Below, piece after piece: positions 35,170 through 43,850 of a stretch of 64,000 nucleotides of DNA. Under the pieces are notes generated by a model. That model saw only the letters and a program-made list of their open reading frames with translations, made no database searches and was not told the origin of the DNA. The first letter of the stretch is position 1; the number at the start of each line of letters is the position of its first letter. The position numbers and the translations under genes were made by a program. This stretch comes from Verrucomicrobiales bacterium (GTDB lineage: Bacteria > Verrucomicrobiota > Verrucomicrobiia > Verrucomicrobiales > DEV007): assembly GCA_029213265.1 (NCBI GenBank), contig JARGNG010000010.1:1-64000 (forward strand), in the 5' to 3' direction.

Positions 35170-37317
35170 GTGAGCAATCAGTTTCCATCCCCTAGTCGCC
35201 AGGACGTGTCCGATTCTTCGGAGAGTGGTGTCGTGCTCACGCAGGAAGACTTCGACAACGAAGTCCTCTCGCCAACTCCCGCTATGGAAGCGGGTTTATC
35301 GGGCGCGCTGCTGCCTCTCTTTGAGAACGCAGACTGCACGCAGTTACGGTGGCTTCCGGACTCCGGAGAGTTTCAGATGAAAGGTGCGTTTCCGGCAGAC
35401 ACATTTGATGATTGGCTTTCCCGGATTCACCCGGAAGATCGCCCTTCCCTTACCCGTCTCTTTCAGAAATTGAGACGTTCCGGGAAAAGAATCAGATCGG
35501 TACGTTTTCGGGCCAGCTTTGATAGAGTCGGCTATGCAAGCTACCGCCTGTTTGCAGCACGAGATCAAAACCGTCGCCAGCCGGTGTTGTCAGGCCTCGT
35601 GATTCCATCCAACACCGACAGAGACGCTCAGTTCGAATCTTGGACGGAGCAACTTTCGCTATGGAATTTCCACAGCGACCCCGCCTACATTCGGCCTTTA
35701 CGCGAAGGCCTTGGCGCCGAAGCGATTGCCTTGTTGGAATGGAACGAGTCTTCCGAGCCCGGGATCCTCGCCATTTCTATCGGAGAAGATCAAAAAAGGA
35801 ACGAGAGCCCAACCGGGGCGTCGGTTTTCTCCAAATTGGCTCAGAACGAGATCGATTTCGAGAAAGGCAAATACCAGAATGGCGATCTCGCTACCGGCAA
35901 TCCGCAGTTCCCCGCTCTTTTTATTCAAACCTCCGCGGAACTGTCAGACCGTGGTCTCGCCTTCGTAGCAGCCTTCGAAAACGAAGCCGGTGCAGCAGAT
36001 CGATTGGAGCTGGCCTTTGTCGCGTCTCTTCTTTTCGAAAGGGCGCAGAGAATGAGGGAAGCGTCCATTCGAGAAGGCATAGAGGTTATGCTTCGCCAAT
36101 CGGAACGTCTTAACAACCTGGGAAGATTGACCGCGGGTGTCGCGCATGACTTCAGCAATCTTCTTACCGTAATTCAGGGTCACACCTCTTTCCTTGAGCG
36201 GGAAGCGGAATCGATTGATTCCTCCAAAGCTTTCGAATCCATTGCCTTGATTCAGAAAGCCACCGAGCAAGCGGGTAGCCTCGCGAAACAGCTTCTTCAC
36301 TTTGGGAGAGACCAGATGGCTGACTTTCAGGAATGCGACTTGAATGAAATTGTCTCCAACTTTGTTCAGCTGATGCGGAGAATGGTCGAGGAGACGATCG
36401 AGATTCGGCTGAACCTTGAAGAGTCCGATGCCAAGGTTCTCGTGGACGCCGGAATGATCGGACAAATCCTTATGAATCTTGTCGTCAATGCGAGGGACGC
36501 GATGGAAGGAAAAGGCAGGATTTCCATCTCCACCGAGCTCAAAGAGTGCGACGACTCAGGAGTTTCCGGAGAGGGAAATCGAATGCTTGTTCTCGTGGTT
36601 GAAGATACGGGGCCGGGCATTAGTGCGAATAAGCTGGAAAAAATCTTCGAGCCGTTTTACTCCACCAAGGAGCGAAACAAGGGAACCGGTTTGGGTCTCG
36701 CAAATGTCTCCAAATTGGTGGAGTGCCACAGTGCCAAGCTCCACGCAACCTCCAAAGAAGGTGTCGGCACCCGCTTCGAAATCGAGTTCCCGATTCATTC
36801 CTTTGCGCCTGCTCTGCCTGAGAGCGAAGAACTCTCCCGGAAAGATCACCCCGCTTCGGCAACGGAACCAGTATCCGAAGCGAATTCCACTCCGGGCGAA
36901 AAGCGGCAATTTCCGAACGACGGGGGTGACAGCATCTGCGGGTCAAAAGTCCTACTCGTTGAAGATGAATCCTCCGTCCGCATGCTCGTAAAAAAATTAC
37001 TGGAGATGCACGGATGCACAGTGATCGAGGCGGCTTCCGGCCGAAAGGCCCTTGATCTATGGCCCGAAGTATGTGACGAAATTTCGGTGGTCGTTTCCGA
37101 CATCGTTATGCCGGACGGAGTCTCCGGCTGGGATCTCGCGAAGGAATTGCACCTGAAATCACCGAATCTCGGCATTCTCCTGACAAGCGGGTACAATGAA
37201 AAACCGGAAGATCACGGACTTGGAGAAGATCCCAAAATCGCATTCCTGCAGAAGCCCTACGAGGCAAAGAAGCTCAAGAGTAACATTTACGAATTGCTGC
37301 AGGAAGTGGCCTCGTAA
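35170..37317 (+). CDS. Cytoplasmic hybrid histidine kinase with receiver domain
   Basis: This 715-residue kinase has no membrane helix. A PAS-like part (about 45-140, with WLSRIHPEDRPS) and a GAF-like part (about 155-300) precede the HisKA domain with His326 in GVAHDFSNLLTVIQGH. The ATPase domain follows (N box LVVNARDAMEG, VEDTGPGIS, GTGLGLANV), then a C-terminal receiver with phosphoacceptor Asp644 (VVVSDIVMPDG). Its layout resembles NtrB-like, CckA-type hybrid kinases. Translation starts at GTG with a weak ribosome site. No partner regulator is adjacent. Confidence 0.9.
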   Translation: MSNQFPSPSRQDVSDSSESGVVLTQEDFDNEVLSPTPAMEAGLSGALLPLFENADCTQLRWLPDSGEFQMKGAFPADTFDDWLSRIHPEDRPSLTRLFQKLRRSGKRIRSVRFRASFDRVGYASYRLFAARDQNRRQPVLSGLVIPSNTDRDAQFESWTEQLSLWNFHSDPAYIRPLREGLGAEAIALLEWNESSEPGILAISIGEDQKRNESPTGASVFSKLAQNEIDFEKGKYQNGDLATGNPQFPALFIQTSAELSDRGLAFVAAFENEAGAADRLELAFVASLLFERAQRMREASIREGIEVMLRQSERLNNLGRLTAGVAHDFSNLLTVIQGHTSFLEREAESIDSSKAFESIALIQKATEQAGSLAKQLLHFGRDQMADFQECDLNEIVSNFVQLMRRMVEETIEIRLNLEESDAKVLVDAGMIGQILMNLVVNARDAMEGKGRISISTELKECDDSGVSGEGNRMLVLVVEDTGPGISANKLEKIFEPFYSTKERNKGTGLGLANVSKLVECHSAKLHATSKEGVGTRFEIEFPIHSFAPALPESEELSRKDHPASATEPVSEANSTPGEKRQFPNDGGDSICGSKVLLVEDESSVRMLVKKLLEMHGCTVIEAASGRKALDLWPEVCDEISVVVSDIVMPDGVSGWDLAKELHLKSPNLGILLTSGYNEKPEDHGLGEDPKIAFLQKPYEAKKLKSNIYELLQEVAS

Positions 37318-37354
37318 CTTCACGGCCTCTCCCTTCGCGTCCCGGAAATTCACC

Positions 37355-38146
37355 CTATTCGGGAATCTCCTTTTCTGGATTTCTCCCGATCATGGGATGC
37401 TGCTCGATATCGAGAACAGATCCGCTGACCGGGCCTGCTTCGTCACTGAGAAAATAGATCACCGCCGCCGCGATCTCTTCGGGATCAAAAATGCGCCCGC
37501 TGGGAGCAAAGAAGTTGCCTAAACGCTCCGGCCAGTTTTCCGGCAATCCCTGCTCCTGCTTTCGATCCCGCTCATTCTCAGTCAGGATCCAGCCCGGATT
37601 GACCTGGTTCACACGGACTCCGTATTCCCGATGAAGCGTATCCCCCAAATTTCGTGTCATCGTCATGAGAGCCCCCTTCGACATGGAATAGGGAAGTAAA
37701 TCCGGCTCACCGCAATACGCGTTCACCGACCCGATATTCACCACGGAACCCCGGGTCTGTTGCAAGTCATCGAGCAGGGTTCGAATCAGAAAAAACGGTG
37801 CCTTAGTATTCACATCAAAGAATGAGTCAAAGGAACCCCGGGTCGTCGAAACAATGTTTCCCGTCCCCACCCTCGCCGCGTTGTTGACCAACCCATCCAC
37901 TTTTCCAAACCGATGAAGCACAATCTGCCGAATTCGTTCCGGCGTTTCCGGTTCTGAGAGATCGGCCACAAGGATGTCGCTCCTCGTGCGATCCGGATCA
38001 AGCTCACACCAGGTCGACTCGGCAAGTCCGGCTTCAAGCCCGTGAATCAGAACCTTCGCCCCTTCTTCGAGGCATCGTTTCGCAATCGCTTTCCCGATTC
38101 CGGTAGTCGAACCGGTAACGACAATGACTTTATCCTGCAGTCTCAC
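37355..38146 (-). CDS. SDR-family oxidoreductase
   Basis: This 263-residue short-chain dehydrogenase has the cofactor motif TGSTTGIGKAIA, NNAA (in GLVNNAARVGTG), catalytic Ser in NIGSVNAY, YSMSKGA (Tyr/Lys) and a PG motif (NPGWILTE). The N-terminal Arg/Lys pattern does not settle NAD versus NADP. The substrate is unknown. It lies 10 nt after the Gln-rich protein gene and is probably co-transcribed with it. Confidence 0.9.
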   Translation of the reverse strand: MRLQDKVIVVTGSTTGIGKAIAKRCLEEGAKVLIHGLEAGLAESTWCELDPDRTRSDILVADLSEPETPERIRQIVLHRFGKVDGLVNNAARVGTGNIVSTTRGSFDSFFDVNTKAPFFLIRTLLDDLQQTRGSVVNIGSVNAYCGEPDLLPYSMSKGALMTMTRNLGDTLHREYGVRVNQVNPGWILTENERDRKQEQGLPENWPERLGNFFAPSGRIFDPEEIAAAVIYFLSDEAGPVSGSVLDIEQHPMIGRNPEKEIPE

Positions 38147-38156
38147 GGTCTGAAAA

Positions 38157-39071
38157 TCAGAAAGAATCGAATGGGATCAGGTCATCACCAACCGCAGGTT
38201 TCACAGAGATTGTCGCTTCATTGTGCTCGCTTTCGAGCATCGCAACCGACTCGTTTTCCTGCACTTCATCCACCCGAACCCACCCGACAATCTCGCCACT
38301 GCGGCGGATTGCATATTTCTGATCTTTCCGAACATTCTGGGTCATGCCGGCATTGAAAGTGACAAACCCGAATTCCAGGTTCACGCTGGTGACGCTCGCG
38401 AGGCTGGGGGCCGCTTTGACCCGCTCTCTCATTCTTGCCATTTCCGCTTCTTCAAGGGGATTTCCGCCGGGAGGGCTCTCCACTGCATTTCTGAGAAACT
38501 CGGGGAGTTCTTCGGTAATCTCCGTTGAGGCGGCTTCTGCTTCACGCGCGAGAGTGTCGACACCGCTGGTGATGTCGCGATAGCGTTGCTCCGTGAGCCG
38601 CTCCTGCTCACGAACCTGGTCGAGTGAATTCTCAATCGCCGATATTTCAGGATCGTTCGGCGCAGGCAAATTCGACTCCACATTCATGTTCGCAGCATTC
38701 TGGGCGATCGCCTGATTGTTCTGCTGCTGGGGATAATTCTGCTGAGGAAATTGGTTCTGATAGGCCGGCTGTTGGAATTGCTGACCCTGCAGAGGCTGCT
38801 GGCCCTGCTGGCCCTGCTGGGAATACCCGTTTTGGGCATATTGCGGCTGCTGCAGCGGCTGTTGCATATTCGGATAGGGATTCACCGGGTAGCCGTGTCG
38901 CATCAGGAGCTGCCTTTCCTTTTCGGCATATTCCCGCTCCATGCTGGAACGAACGCTGTCACGATAGCTCATCGCACCCACGATCAGCAAAAGAACCGCA
39001 GCCACCCCGAGTGCAATAGCCGGAGTATGATTCACTTGCCGACTCTCTCCAAAATCCTCATTTCCCATCAT
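38157..39071 (-). CDS. Membrane-anchored Gln-rich protein with coiled coil
   Basis: About 304 residues. One helix near the N-terminus (about 16-35; AIALGVAAVLLLIVGAM) is followed by a Gln/Pro/Tyr-rich low-complexity stretch (about 70-125, many QQ and QQP), a coiled-coil region (about 140-200) and a C-terminal beta domain of about 80 residues (FGFVTFNAGMTQNVRKDQKY, then VGWVRVDEVQENESVAML). That C-terminal part is typical of a family of Verrucomicrobiota proteins of unknown function. The start is ATG at 39071, or 39068 next to it. Confidence 0.65.
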   Translation of the reverse strand: MMGNEDFGESRQVNHTPAIALGVAAVLLLIVGAMSYRDSVRSSMEREYAEKERQLLMRHGYPVNPYPNMQQPLQQPQYAQNGYSQQGQQGQQPLQGQQFQQPAYQNQFPQQNYPQQQNNQAIAQNAANMNVESNLPAPNDPEISAIENSLDQVREQERLTEQRYRDITSGVDTLAREAEAASTEITEELPEFLRNAVESPPGGNPLEEAEMARMRERVKAAPSLASVTSVNLEFGFVTFNAGMTQNVRKDQKYAIRRSGEIVGWVRVDEVQENESVAMLESEHNEATISVKPAVGDDLIPFDSF

Positions 39072-39131
39072 AGTGCGCAAAGTATACTCTATTCACAACG
39101 ATCAGCCAATGACCGTATTAGTCTGTTTTCC

Positions 39132-39686
39132 TCAGTGAAAACAATAGGGTCCATGCCGGGGCAGTGCGTAGGGATGGATGCCGGGAGGGCGTTCTGCAAG
39201 CCCGGTTGTGTAAAGGAAATCCCGAACTGCCAGTTCGCGATAAGCCGGGTATGCAAGAGCATGAACGGGATGATAGCGTGACCAGTGAGAGGGCCAGGGT
39301 GCCATTTGCGGCTGCGGCATTTGCGTGTAGGCGCCTCGCAACCAGTAGATCGGAGCGGTCACCCTTGTGGAGGCTGTGGCTTGAATGGAGGCGTCCTCGT
39401 TAAATACAAAGAGTTCCACTTCCTCTTCCACTTCCTCTTCCACTTCAGCAACCGGCTCATAGAGCATTCGCAAATTCGTTGAAAGCTGGCGAAAGGGAAG
39501 CTTCGCTATCCCTTCCCGATGACGAAATGTCATGCCATAGTCATCCGCATCCAGAATCCATATTTCGTGGTATCGCTTTCCATCAACTGTCTTGATCGAT
39601 TCCAGATCGAAGTCCCCATCCTGGGAAAATCCGCTCGGGATCATCGCAGCAAGCGGGAAAATGATCGCGAATGTAAGAAATTTCAT
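39132..39686 (-). CDS. Uncharacterised secreted protein with Glu/Val-rich run
   Basis: This 184-residue protein has a signal peptide (MKFLTFAIIFPLAAMIPSGFS). An early domain resembles the short SHD1-like pattern seen in exported PVC proteins (IKTVDGKRYHEIWILDADDYGM, IAKLPFRQL). An EVEEEVEEEVE run follows, then a Tyr/Pro/His-rich C-terminus (PSHWSRYHPVHALAYPAYRE). Function is unknown. It diverges from the LOG gene across the 39743-39777 palindrome pair. Confidence 0.65.
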   Translation of the reverse strand: MKFLTFAIIFPLAAMIPSGFSQDGDFDLESIKTVDGKRYHEIWILDADDYGMTFRHREGIAKLPFRQLSTNLRMLYEPVAEVEEEVEEEVELFVFNEDASIQATASTRVTAPIYWLRGAYTQMPQPQMAPWPSHWSRYHPVHALAYPAYRELAVRDFLYTTGLAERPPGIHPYALPRHGPYCFH

Positions 39687-39742
39687 AATATTGAGACTCT
39701 TAACTGCGATTCCGTTTCCGGGAAAGGAAAAAATGATCCGAT

Positions 39743-39777
39743 TCAACAGGGTTGAGTTTCCCGTTGAACCCTGTTGA
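39743..39777. repeat. Paired palindromic motif TCAACAGGGTTGA, locus 2
   Basis: TCAACAGGGTTGA lies at 39743-39755 and TGAACCCTGTTGA at 39765-39777, with centres 22 bp apart. Together they can form a hairpin with a 10-bp stem. The pair sits between two divergent genes and matches the pair at 1771-1805 in both sequence and spacing. Confidence 0.5.
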
Positions 39778-39785
39778 CTGTATCC

Positions 39786-40379
39786 ATGAAGGCTCTCCAA
39801 TCGATCTGCATCTACTGCGGTTCCAGTTCCGGCAGTCATCCGGAATACCGCGAGACGGCCCTCTCCCTGGGCCGGTTTCTGGCCCGGGAAGGAATCCGGG
39901 TGGTCTACGGGGGCGGAAACGTCGGTCTCATGGGGGCCGTCGCCGATGGAGCGCTCAACGCAGGCGGCGAAGTCATCGGAGTCATTCCGGAAGCGCTCAA
40001 AGAAAAGGAACTGGCCCACATCGGTCTCACAGAGCTGCATGCCGTCTCCTCCATGCACGAAAGGAAAACCATGATGGCCGAACTCTCCGATGCGTTTATC
40101 GCCCTGCCGGGAGGGATCGGTACGCTCGAAGAAATTTTCGAGGTCTACACCTGGACGCAACTGGGGTTTCACGAAAAGCCCTGCGCCTTTCTCAACGTCG
40201 CCGGCTATTTCGATCCTCTTCTGGAGTTTCTTGATCGCATGGTTGAGCACCGATTTCTGAAAAAGGAGCATCTCGATTGCCTCTTGACCGGAAGTGACTA
40301 TCGGGCGCTGATTAACCGAATTCAGAAATGGGAATCGGCTACGTTTTACAAGTGGATCGACCGCGAGGAGCAGACGTAA
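39786..40379 (+). CDS. LOG-family phosphoribohydrolase
   Basis: This 197-residue Rossmann-fold protein has the LOG motif PGGIGTLEE, the YGGGNVGLMGAVADGAL nucleotide loop and SSMHERKTMM. LOG proteins cleave nucleoside 5'-monophosphates and in plants release cytokinin; bacterial members probably act on purine nucleotides. The ATG at 39786 gives the family N-terminus (MKALQSICIYCGSSSG). A 1-nt gap links it to the interrupted small membrane gene. Confidence 0.9.
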   Translation: MKALQSICIYCGSSSGSHPEYRETALSLGRFLAREGIRVVYGGGNVGLMGAVADGALNAGGEVIGVIPEALKEKELAHIGLTELHAVSSMHERKTMMAELSDAFIALPGGIGTLEEIFEVYTWTQLGFHEKPCAFLNVAGYFDPLLEFLDRMVEHRFLKKEHLDCLLTGSDYRALINRIQKWESATFYKWIDREEQT

Positions 40380-40380
40380 C

Positions 40381-40686
40381 ATGTGGGTGATTCCTTCCGC
40401 TGCCCTCATGCTCATGATCAGATTGCTGTTTTATCTGGTTCCGGTCTGGACGGGAAAGTCTTCTGTTCTTCCCACCGTCGGGGAAACGGTTTCGTGGAAA
40501 ACGCATGCAATCATAGGATGTTGAATCTTCTGTTTTGCCCCGTTTGTCATCCTCCTCCATGAATGTGAGCACTGGCTAGGAGGAGCCCTTCTCTGCGCCT
40601 TTATCACTGCAGTTACTTCGGTCCTTCTCTACTTGCACATCCTCGGCCCCCTGCTATTTGCGGCTGGTCCCAAAGTTGAATCGTAA
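40381..40686 (+). pseudogene. Small hydrophobic gene interrupted by an in-frame TGA
   Basis: The ATG lies 1 nt after the LOG stop. The frame encodes 47 mostly hydrophobic residues (SAALMLMIRLLFYLVPVW), then a TGA (40522-40524) after IIGC. The same frame continues with a further hydrophobic stretch (IFCFAPFVILLHECEHWLGG, AVTSVLLYLHILGPLLFAAG) to a TAA at 40684. Without the TGA this would be a membrane protein of about 101 residues. TGT-TGA reads as Cys-stop; a nonsense mutation is more likely than selenocysteine. No family is recognised. Confidence 0.45.
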
Positions 40687-40709
40687 CCTATCCTGTTGAA
40701 AGGTTACCC

Positions 40710-41108
40710 ATGTCCGACCCAGAAGAACTCCGCGAACGCCTCACCTCGCAGCAATACCACGTCGCCTGCGAGGGTGGTACCGAGCCCCCTTTCGATAACG
40801 AATATTGGGACAACAAAGAGCCTGGAGTCTATGTCGACGTTGTATCCGGTAAACCACTGTTCTCTTCCAACGCGAAATTCGACAGTGGGACGGGATGGCC
40901 GAGCTTTTTCGAGCCGATCGATCCCGATGAGGTCGTCGAAGTCGAAGACACCAGCCTGGGAATGCGGCGGGTGGAGGTTCGCTCCAAAACTGCGGACACT
41001 CATCTCGGACACGTCTTTCCCGACGGACCCGAGCCGAGCGGATTGCGCTATTGCATCAACTCGGCTGCACTGCGCTTCATTCCGGAATCAGATCCCGAGG
41101 GAATTTAG
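40710..41108 (+). CDS. msrB: Peptide-methionine (R)-S-oxide reductase
   Basis: MsrB repairs methionine-R-sulfoxide. The 132-residue protein has [34 protein letters not shown] and the catalytic Cys in [11 protein letters not shown]. The two CxxC zinc pairs found in many MsrBs are absent (the first is VVSGKPLF, not CxxC), so this is the zinc-free form. It overlaps by 3 nt, tail to tail, with the ClC pseudogene. Confidence 0.93.
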   Translation: MSDPEELRERLTSQQYHVACEGGTEPPFDNEYWDNKEPGVYVDVVSGKPLFSSNAKFDSGTGWPSFFEPIDPDEVVEVEDTSLGMRRVEVRSKTADTHLGHVFPDGPEPSGLRYCINSAALRFIPESDPEGI

Positions 41109-42877
41109 AACGATTCTGTCCGGCCTTCCTTTATCGCATTTCGATAGGTGGCCAGAAAATCAGGAAAGGCCGCTACCCCGGCGAGGAAAAGGCTGTCTTC
41201 CGACTCCACCACGGGAGCACTTCCGGCTCCGGCCTGCTCCAGCTTTTCAAATCCACTCCAGAGCGATTCATCGAGCGAAAGAATTACGTCTGGCATGAAG
41301 GTGATCGTTTCGACTGGATCCTCCGGATTCCAGTCCGACCATCCCCCCGGGGGAGTTTGCCAACAAGCTCCCCTCTCCCGTCGACCACAAAGATTTCGCG
41401 CCCGAGATTGCTACCCAGTTCCTCCACGGCTTCGCCGACGGTGCGATCATTTAATACCGTCAGAACCTTTCTCCGCGTCAATTCGCTAACGTGGCGTTTC
41501 GCGAGAATTCGCCGCTCATCGGGACGGTTGATTTCAATGCCCCTGTATCGAATCTGCCGGTGAAAAAGCGATCTCGCGAAATAGCGGGTCACCACCCCGT
41601 TCGCTGCCACCACGGCAACCATAACCGCAGTCGCTGCCTGATAATTTTCCGTCAACTCAAACACGATCAGGATCACGGAAAGAGGCGCACCCACGACAGC
41701 GCCAACCAGTGCCCCCATACCCACGAGAACACTGATCTGATAATCGAACGACGGAACCAACATCCCGTATATACCTCCGAGCGAGGCCCAGATAAACATC
41801 GCCGGAGTGAACACCCCTCCAGGATACTTCAGCCCCAGGCAAAAGGCGCTCGCAAGAAGCTTCGCGACGCAAAGCGAACCGAGGACGAGGAGGTCAAAGC
41901 GCGGACGCTCCAAATCCTGCTCCAGCATCGCGAGAAAGGTATCGTCGCCCAGTCCGAGAACGAGGGGCATCCACAGGGCGACAAGCCCCGCCAGAGCCAC
42001 CGATCATCGGCTGAGACCAAAGCGGAATGCGCAAGCGGTCCGCCACTTGCGAGGCTCTCATGATTCCTGACATATACATGATCGCAACCAGGGCCGTGAC
42101 CACTCCCAGGAGCAGAAAGGCAGGATAATTTCCCAACGTTACCGGATGAGGCGAGCTCCACAATTTAAGACCGACATACTCGACATGGTGGAAACGGGTC
42201 AGGCCCACGGCGGCGACCGAAGCCAGGGCAATGGGCGCAAAAGCACGCAATCAAAAGTGCCCGAGAATGACCTCGTGGGCAAAAATCACCCCGGCGATGG
42301 GAGCATTGAAAGCAGCTGAAATACCCGCAGCCACCCCGCACCCTAACAAAATCCGAATACTGATTGGATTCAGTTTGAAAACCTGACCAAAGACGGACCC
42401 GATCGTGGCACCAAGGTAGACCGCCGGACCGTAACGCCCCACCGGTGCGGCAAGTGCGAGAGAGAGCGCATCGGCAGCACTCGTGATGAGCCCGTCCCGC
42501 ATGCGGAGTTTCCCGTCATTCTCCGATACCGCAACGATGACATGCGCCGGATTCCGAAATCGATTCCATTTCAACAAAGACAGAACCACTCCGAAGAAAA
42601 GTCCGCCTATCGCCAATTCCACGAGGTGCAGCGTACCCTGAGAGGAAAAGAAATCGGACCGAAACCATTTTCCCATCAAACCAAAAGCCTCACGGAACCC
42701 CAAGGCTCCATAGGCAGCGATCACTCCGACAGGAATCGCGAGAAGGGAGAGTCCGAAAAGAGAAGAATTGAGATGACGGTGGATGCGCGAAACCCAGCGA
42801 GTGTGTTCGACGAACTCACTGGACGAAGGCGAAGGCAACTCCTCCGGAATATTTTTCGGCTCACCACTTTCACTCAT
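41105..42877 (-). pseudogene. ClC-family chloride channel with CBS domains, disrupted
   Basis: Fragments in different frames join into one ClC channel with a C-terminal CBS pair. They read, in order, GRYGPAVYLGATIGS, FNAPIAGVIFAHEVILGHF, then LRAFAPIALASVAAVG, GLKYPGGVFTPAMF and GAVVGAPLSVILIVFELTENY. There are three lesions. An in-frame TGA lies at 42251-42253, just after HEVILGHF. A one-base loss near 42000 follows QPMIGG. A shift near 41343-41353 in a C/G run leads into NPEDPVETITFMPDVILSLD. The gating glutamate of GREGP is Tyr here (GRYGP). The gene is best called a pseudogene; indels in homopolymers could be sequencing errors, the TGA less easily. Confidence 0.8.
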
Positions 42878-42913
42878 ACCTCCGGACTCAAACTCGACGC
42901 CGGATGATTTGTT

Positions 42914-43819
42914 TCAAGCGCGGGGATGAGCTTTCTCGTAAACCTGTTTCATTCGCTCGATCGAAACGTGGGTGTAGATCTGGGTCGTGGAGAGGCTGGC
43001 ATGTCCCAACAGGGTCTGAACACTTCGCAGATCGGCTCCGTGGTCGAGCAGATGCGTCGCGAAACTGTGGCGCAATTTGTGAGGGCTCACGCTCACCGGA
43101 ATACCGGAAAGAACATGATACTTCCGGAAAACATCGGAGATGGCTCGAGTTGTGAGGCGCCTTCTCAGTTTGCTGATAAAGAGCGCTCCCTCCATGACCC
43201 GCGCCTCGTTGCGGTAGGCGTGAATGGCTTCCGCGGCCGGAGTTCCCACCGGGCAGATCCGTTCTTTGCTCCCCTTTCCGAAAACACGGACGCATTCCTG
43301 ATGAAGATCAAAGTCCTCCACATTCAAAGCCGCCAACTCGGAAAGACGAATGCCCGAGCTGTAGAACAATTCGAGAATGGCCGCGTCTCGATGAGCCGTC
43401 CACGAGGCGGCCTGTTTTGGTTGCTTCGCTCGAAAAGGCATTTCAAGCAGCGTCGTCACCTGGGACTGCGTCAGGACGACGGGCAGTTTTTTCTCCGCCT
43501 TGGGAAGCTGAACTTCTACCACAGGGTTTACGGGAAGCCCCTCTCTCCGGGTGAGATATTTGTAAAAACTTCGCAGGGCAGCGAAATGAAGACGGACCGT
43601 CGAACGGGCCCACCCGCTCTTCATGCAGTCGTAAAGATAGTCACGAAAGTCATCTGCATCGATCCCTTCCCATCCACGGAATTTTGGAACGGCATCACGA
43701 AATTTCGTGATGGCATGATGATAATTCGTCAGAGTTCGGGGAGAAGAATTTTTCTCCACCGAAAGGTACTCGAGGAAAGCGTCGAGTGATTTTTCTCCTG
43801 CCGGTTCGGTGCTGGACAC
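42914..43819 (-). CDS. xerC: Tyrosine recombinase XerC-like
   Basis: This 301-residue protein has a SAM-like N-terminal core-binding domain and a catalytic domain with Arg in SSGIRLSELAALN, Lys in GKGSKER, HKLRHSFATHLL (His and Arg), LLGHASLSTTQIYTHV (His) and nucleophile Tyr in QIYTH. XerC/XerD resolve chromosome dimers at dif. A second copy of the family (54227-55120) is the likely XerD. The assignment of C versus D is by similarity only. Confidence 0.85.
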   Translation of the reverse strand: MSSTEPAGEKSLDAFLEYLSVEKNSSPRTLTNYHHAITKFRDAVPKFRGWEGIDADDFRDYLYDCMKSGWARSTVRLHFAALRSFYKYLTRREGLPVNPVVEVQLPKAEKKLPVVLTQSQVTTLLEMPFRAKQPKQAASWTAHRDAAILELFYSSGIRLSELAALNVEDFDLHQECVRVFGKGSKERICPVGTPAAEAIHAYRNEARVMEGALFISKLRRRLTTRAISDVFRKYHVLSGIPVSVSPHKLRHSFATHLLDHGADLRSVQTLLGHASLSTTQIYTHVSIERMKQVYEKAHPRA

Positions 43820-43850
43820 AATCAGGAGTAGATGCGAACCGCGTCGCGGC

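Noticed and set aside
40522-40524. Selenocysteine insertion at TGT-TGA in the small membrane frame
   Set aside because: No clear stem-loop follows the TGA, no selenocysteine genes are in view, and other in-frame TGA codons here are in genes with further damage.
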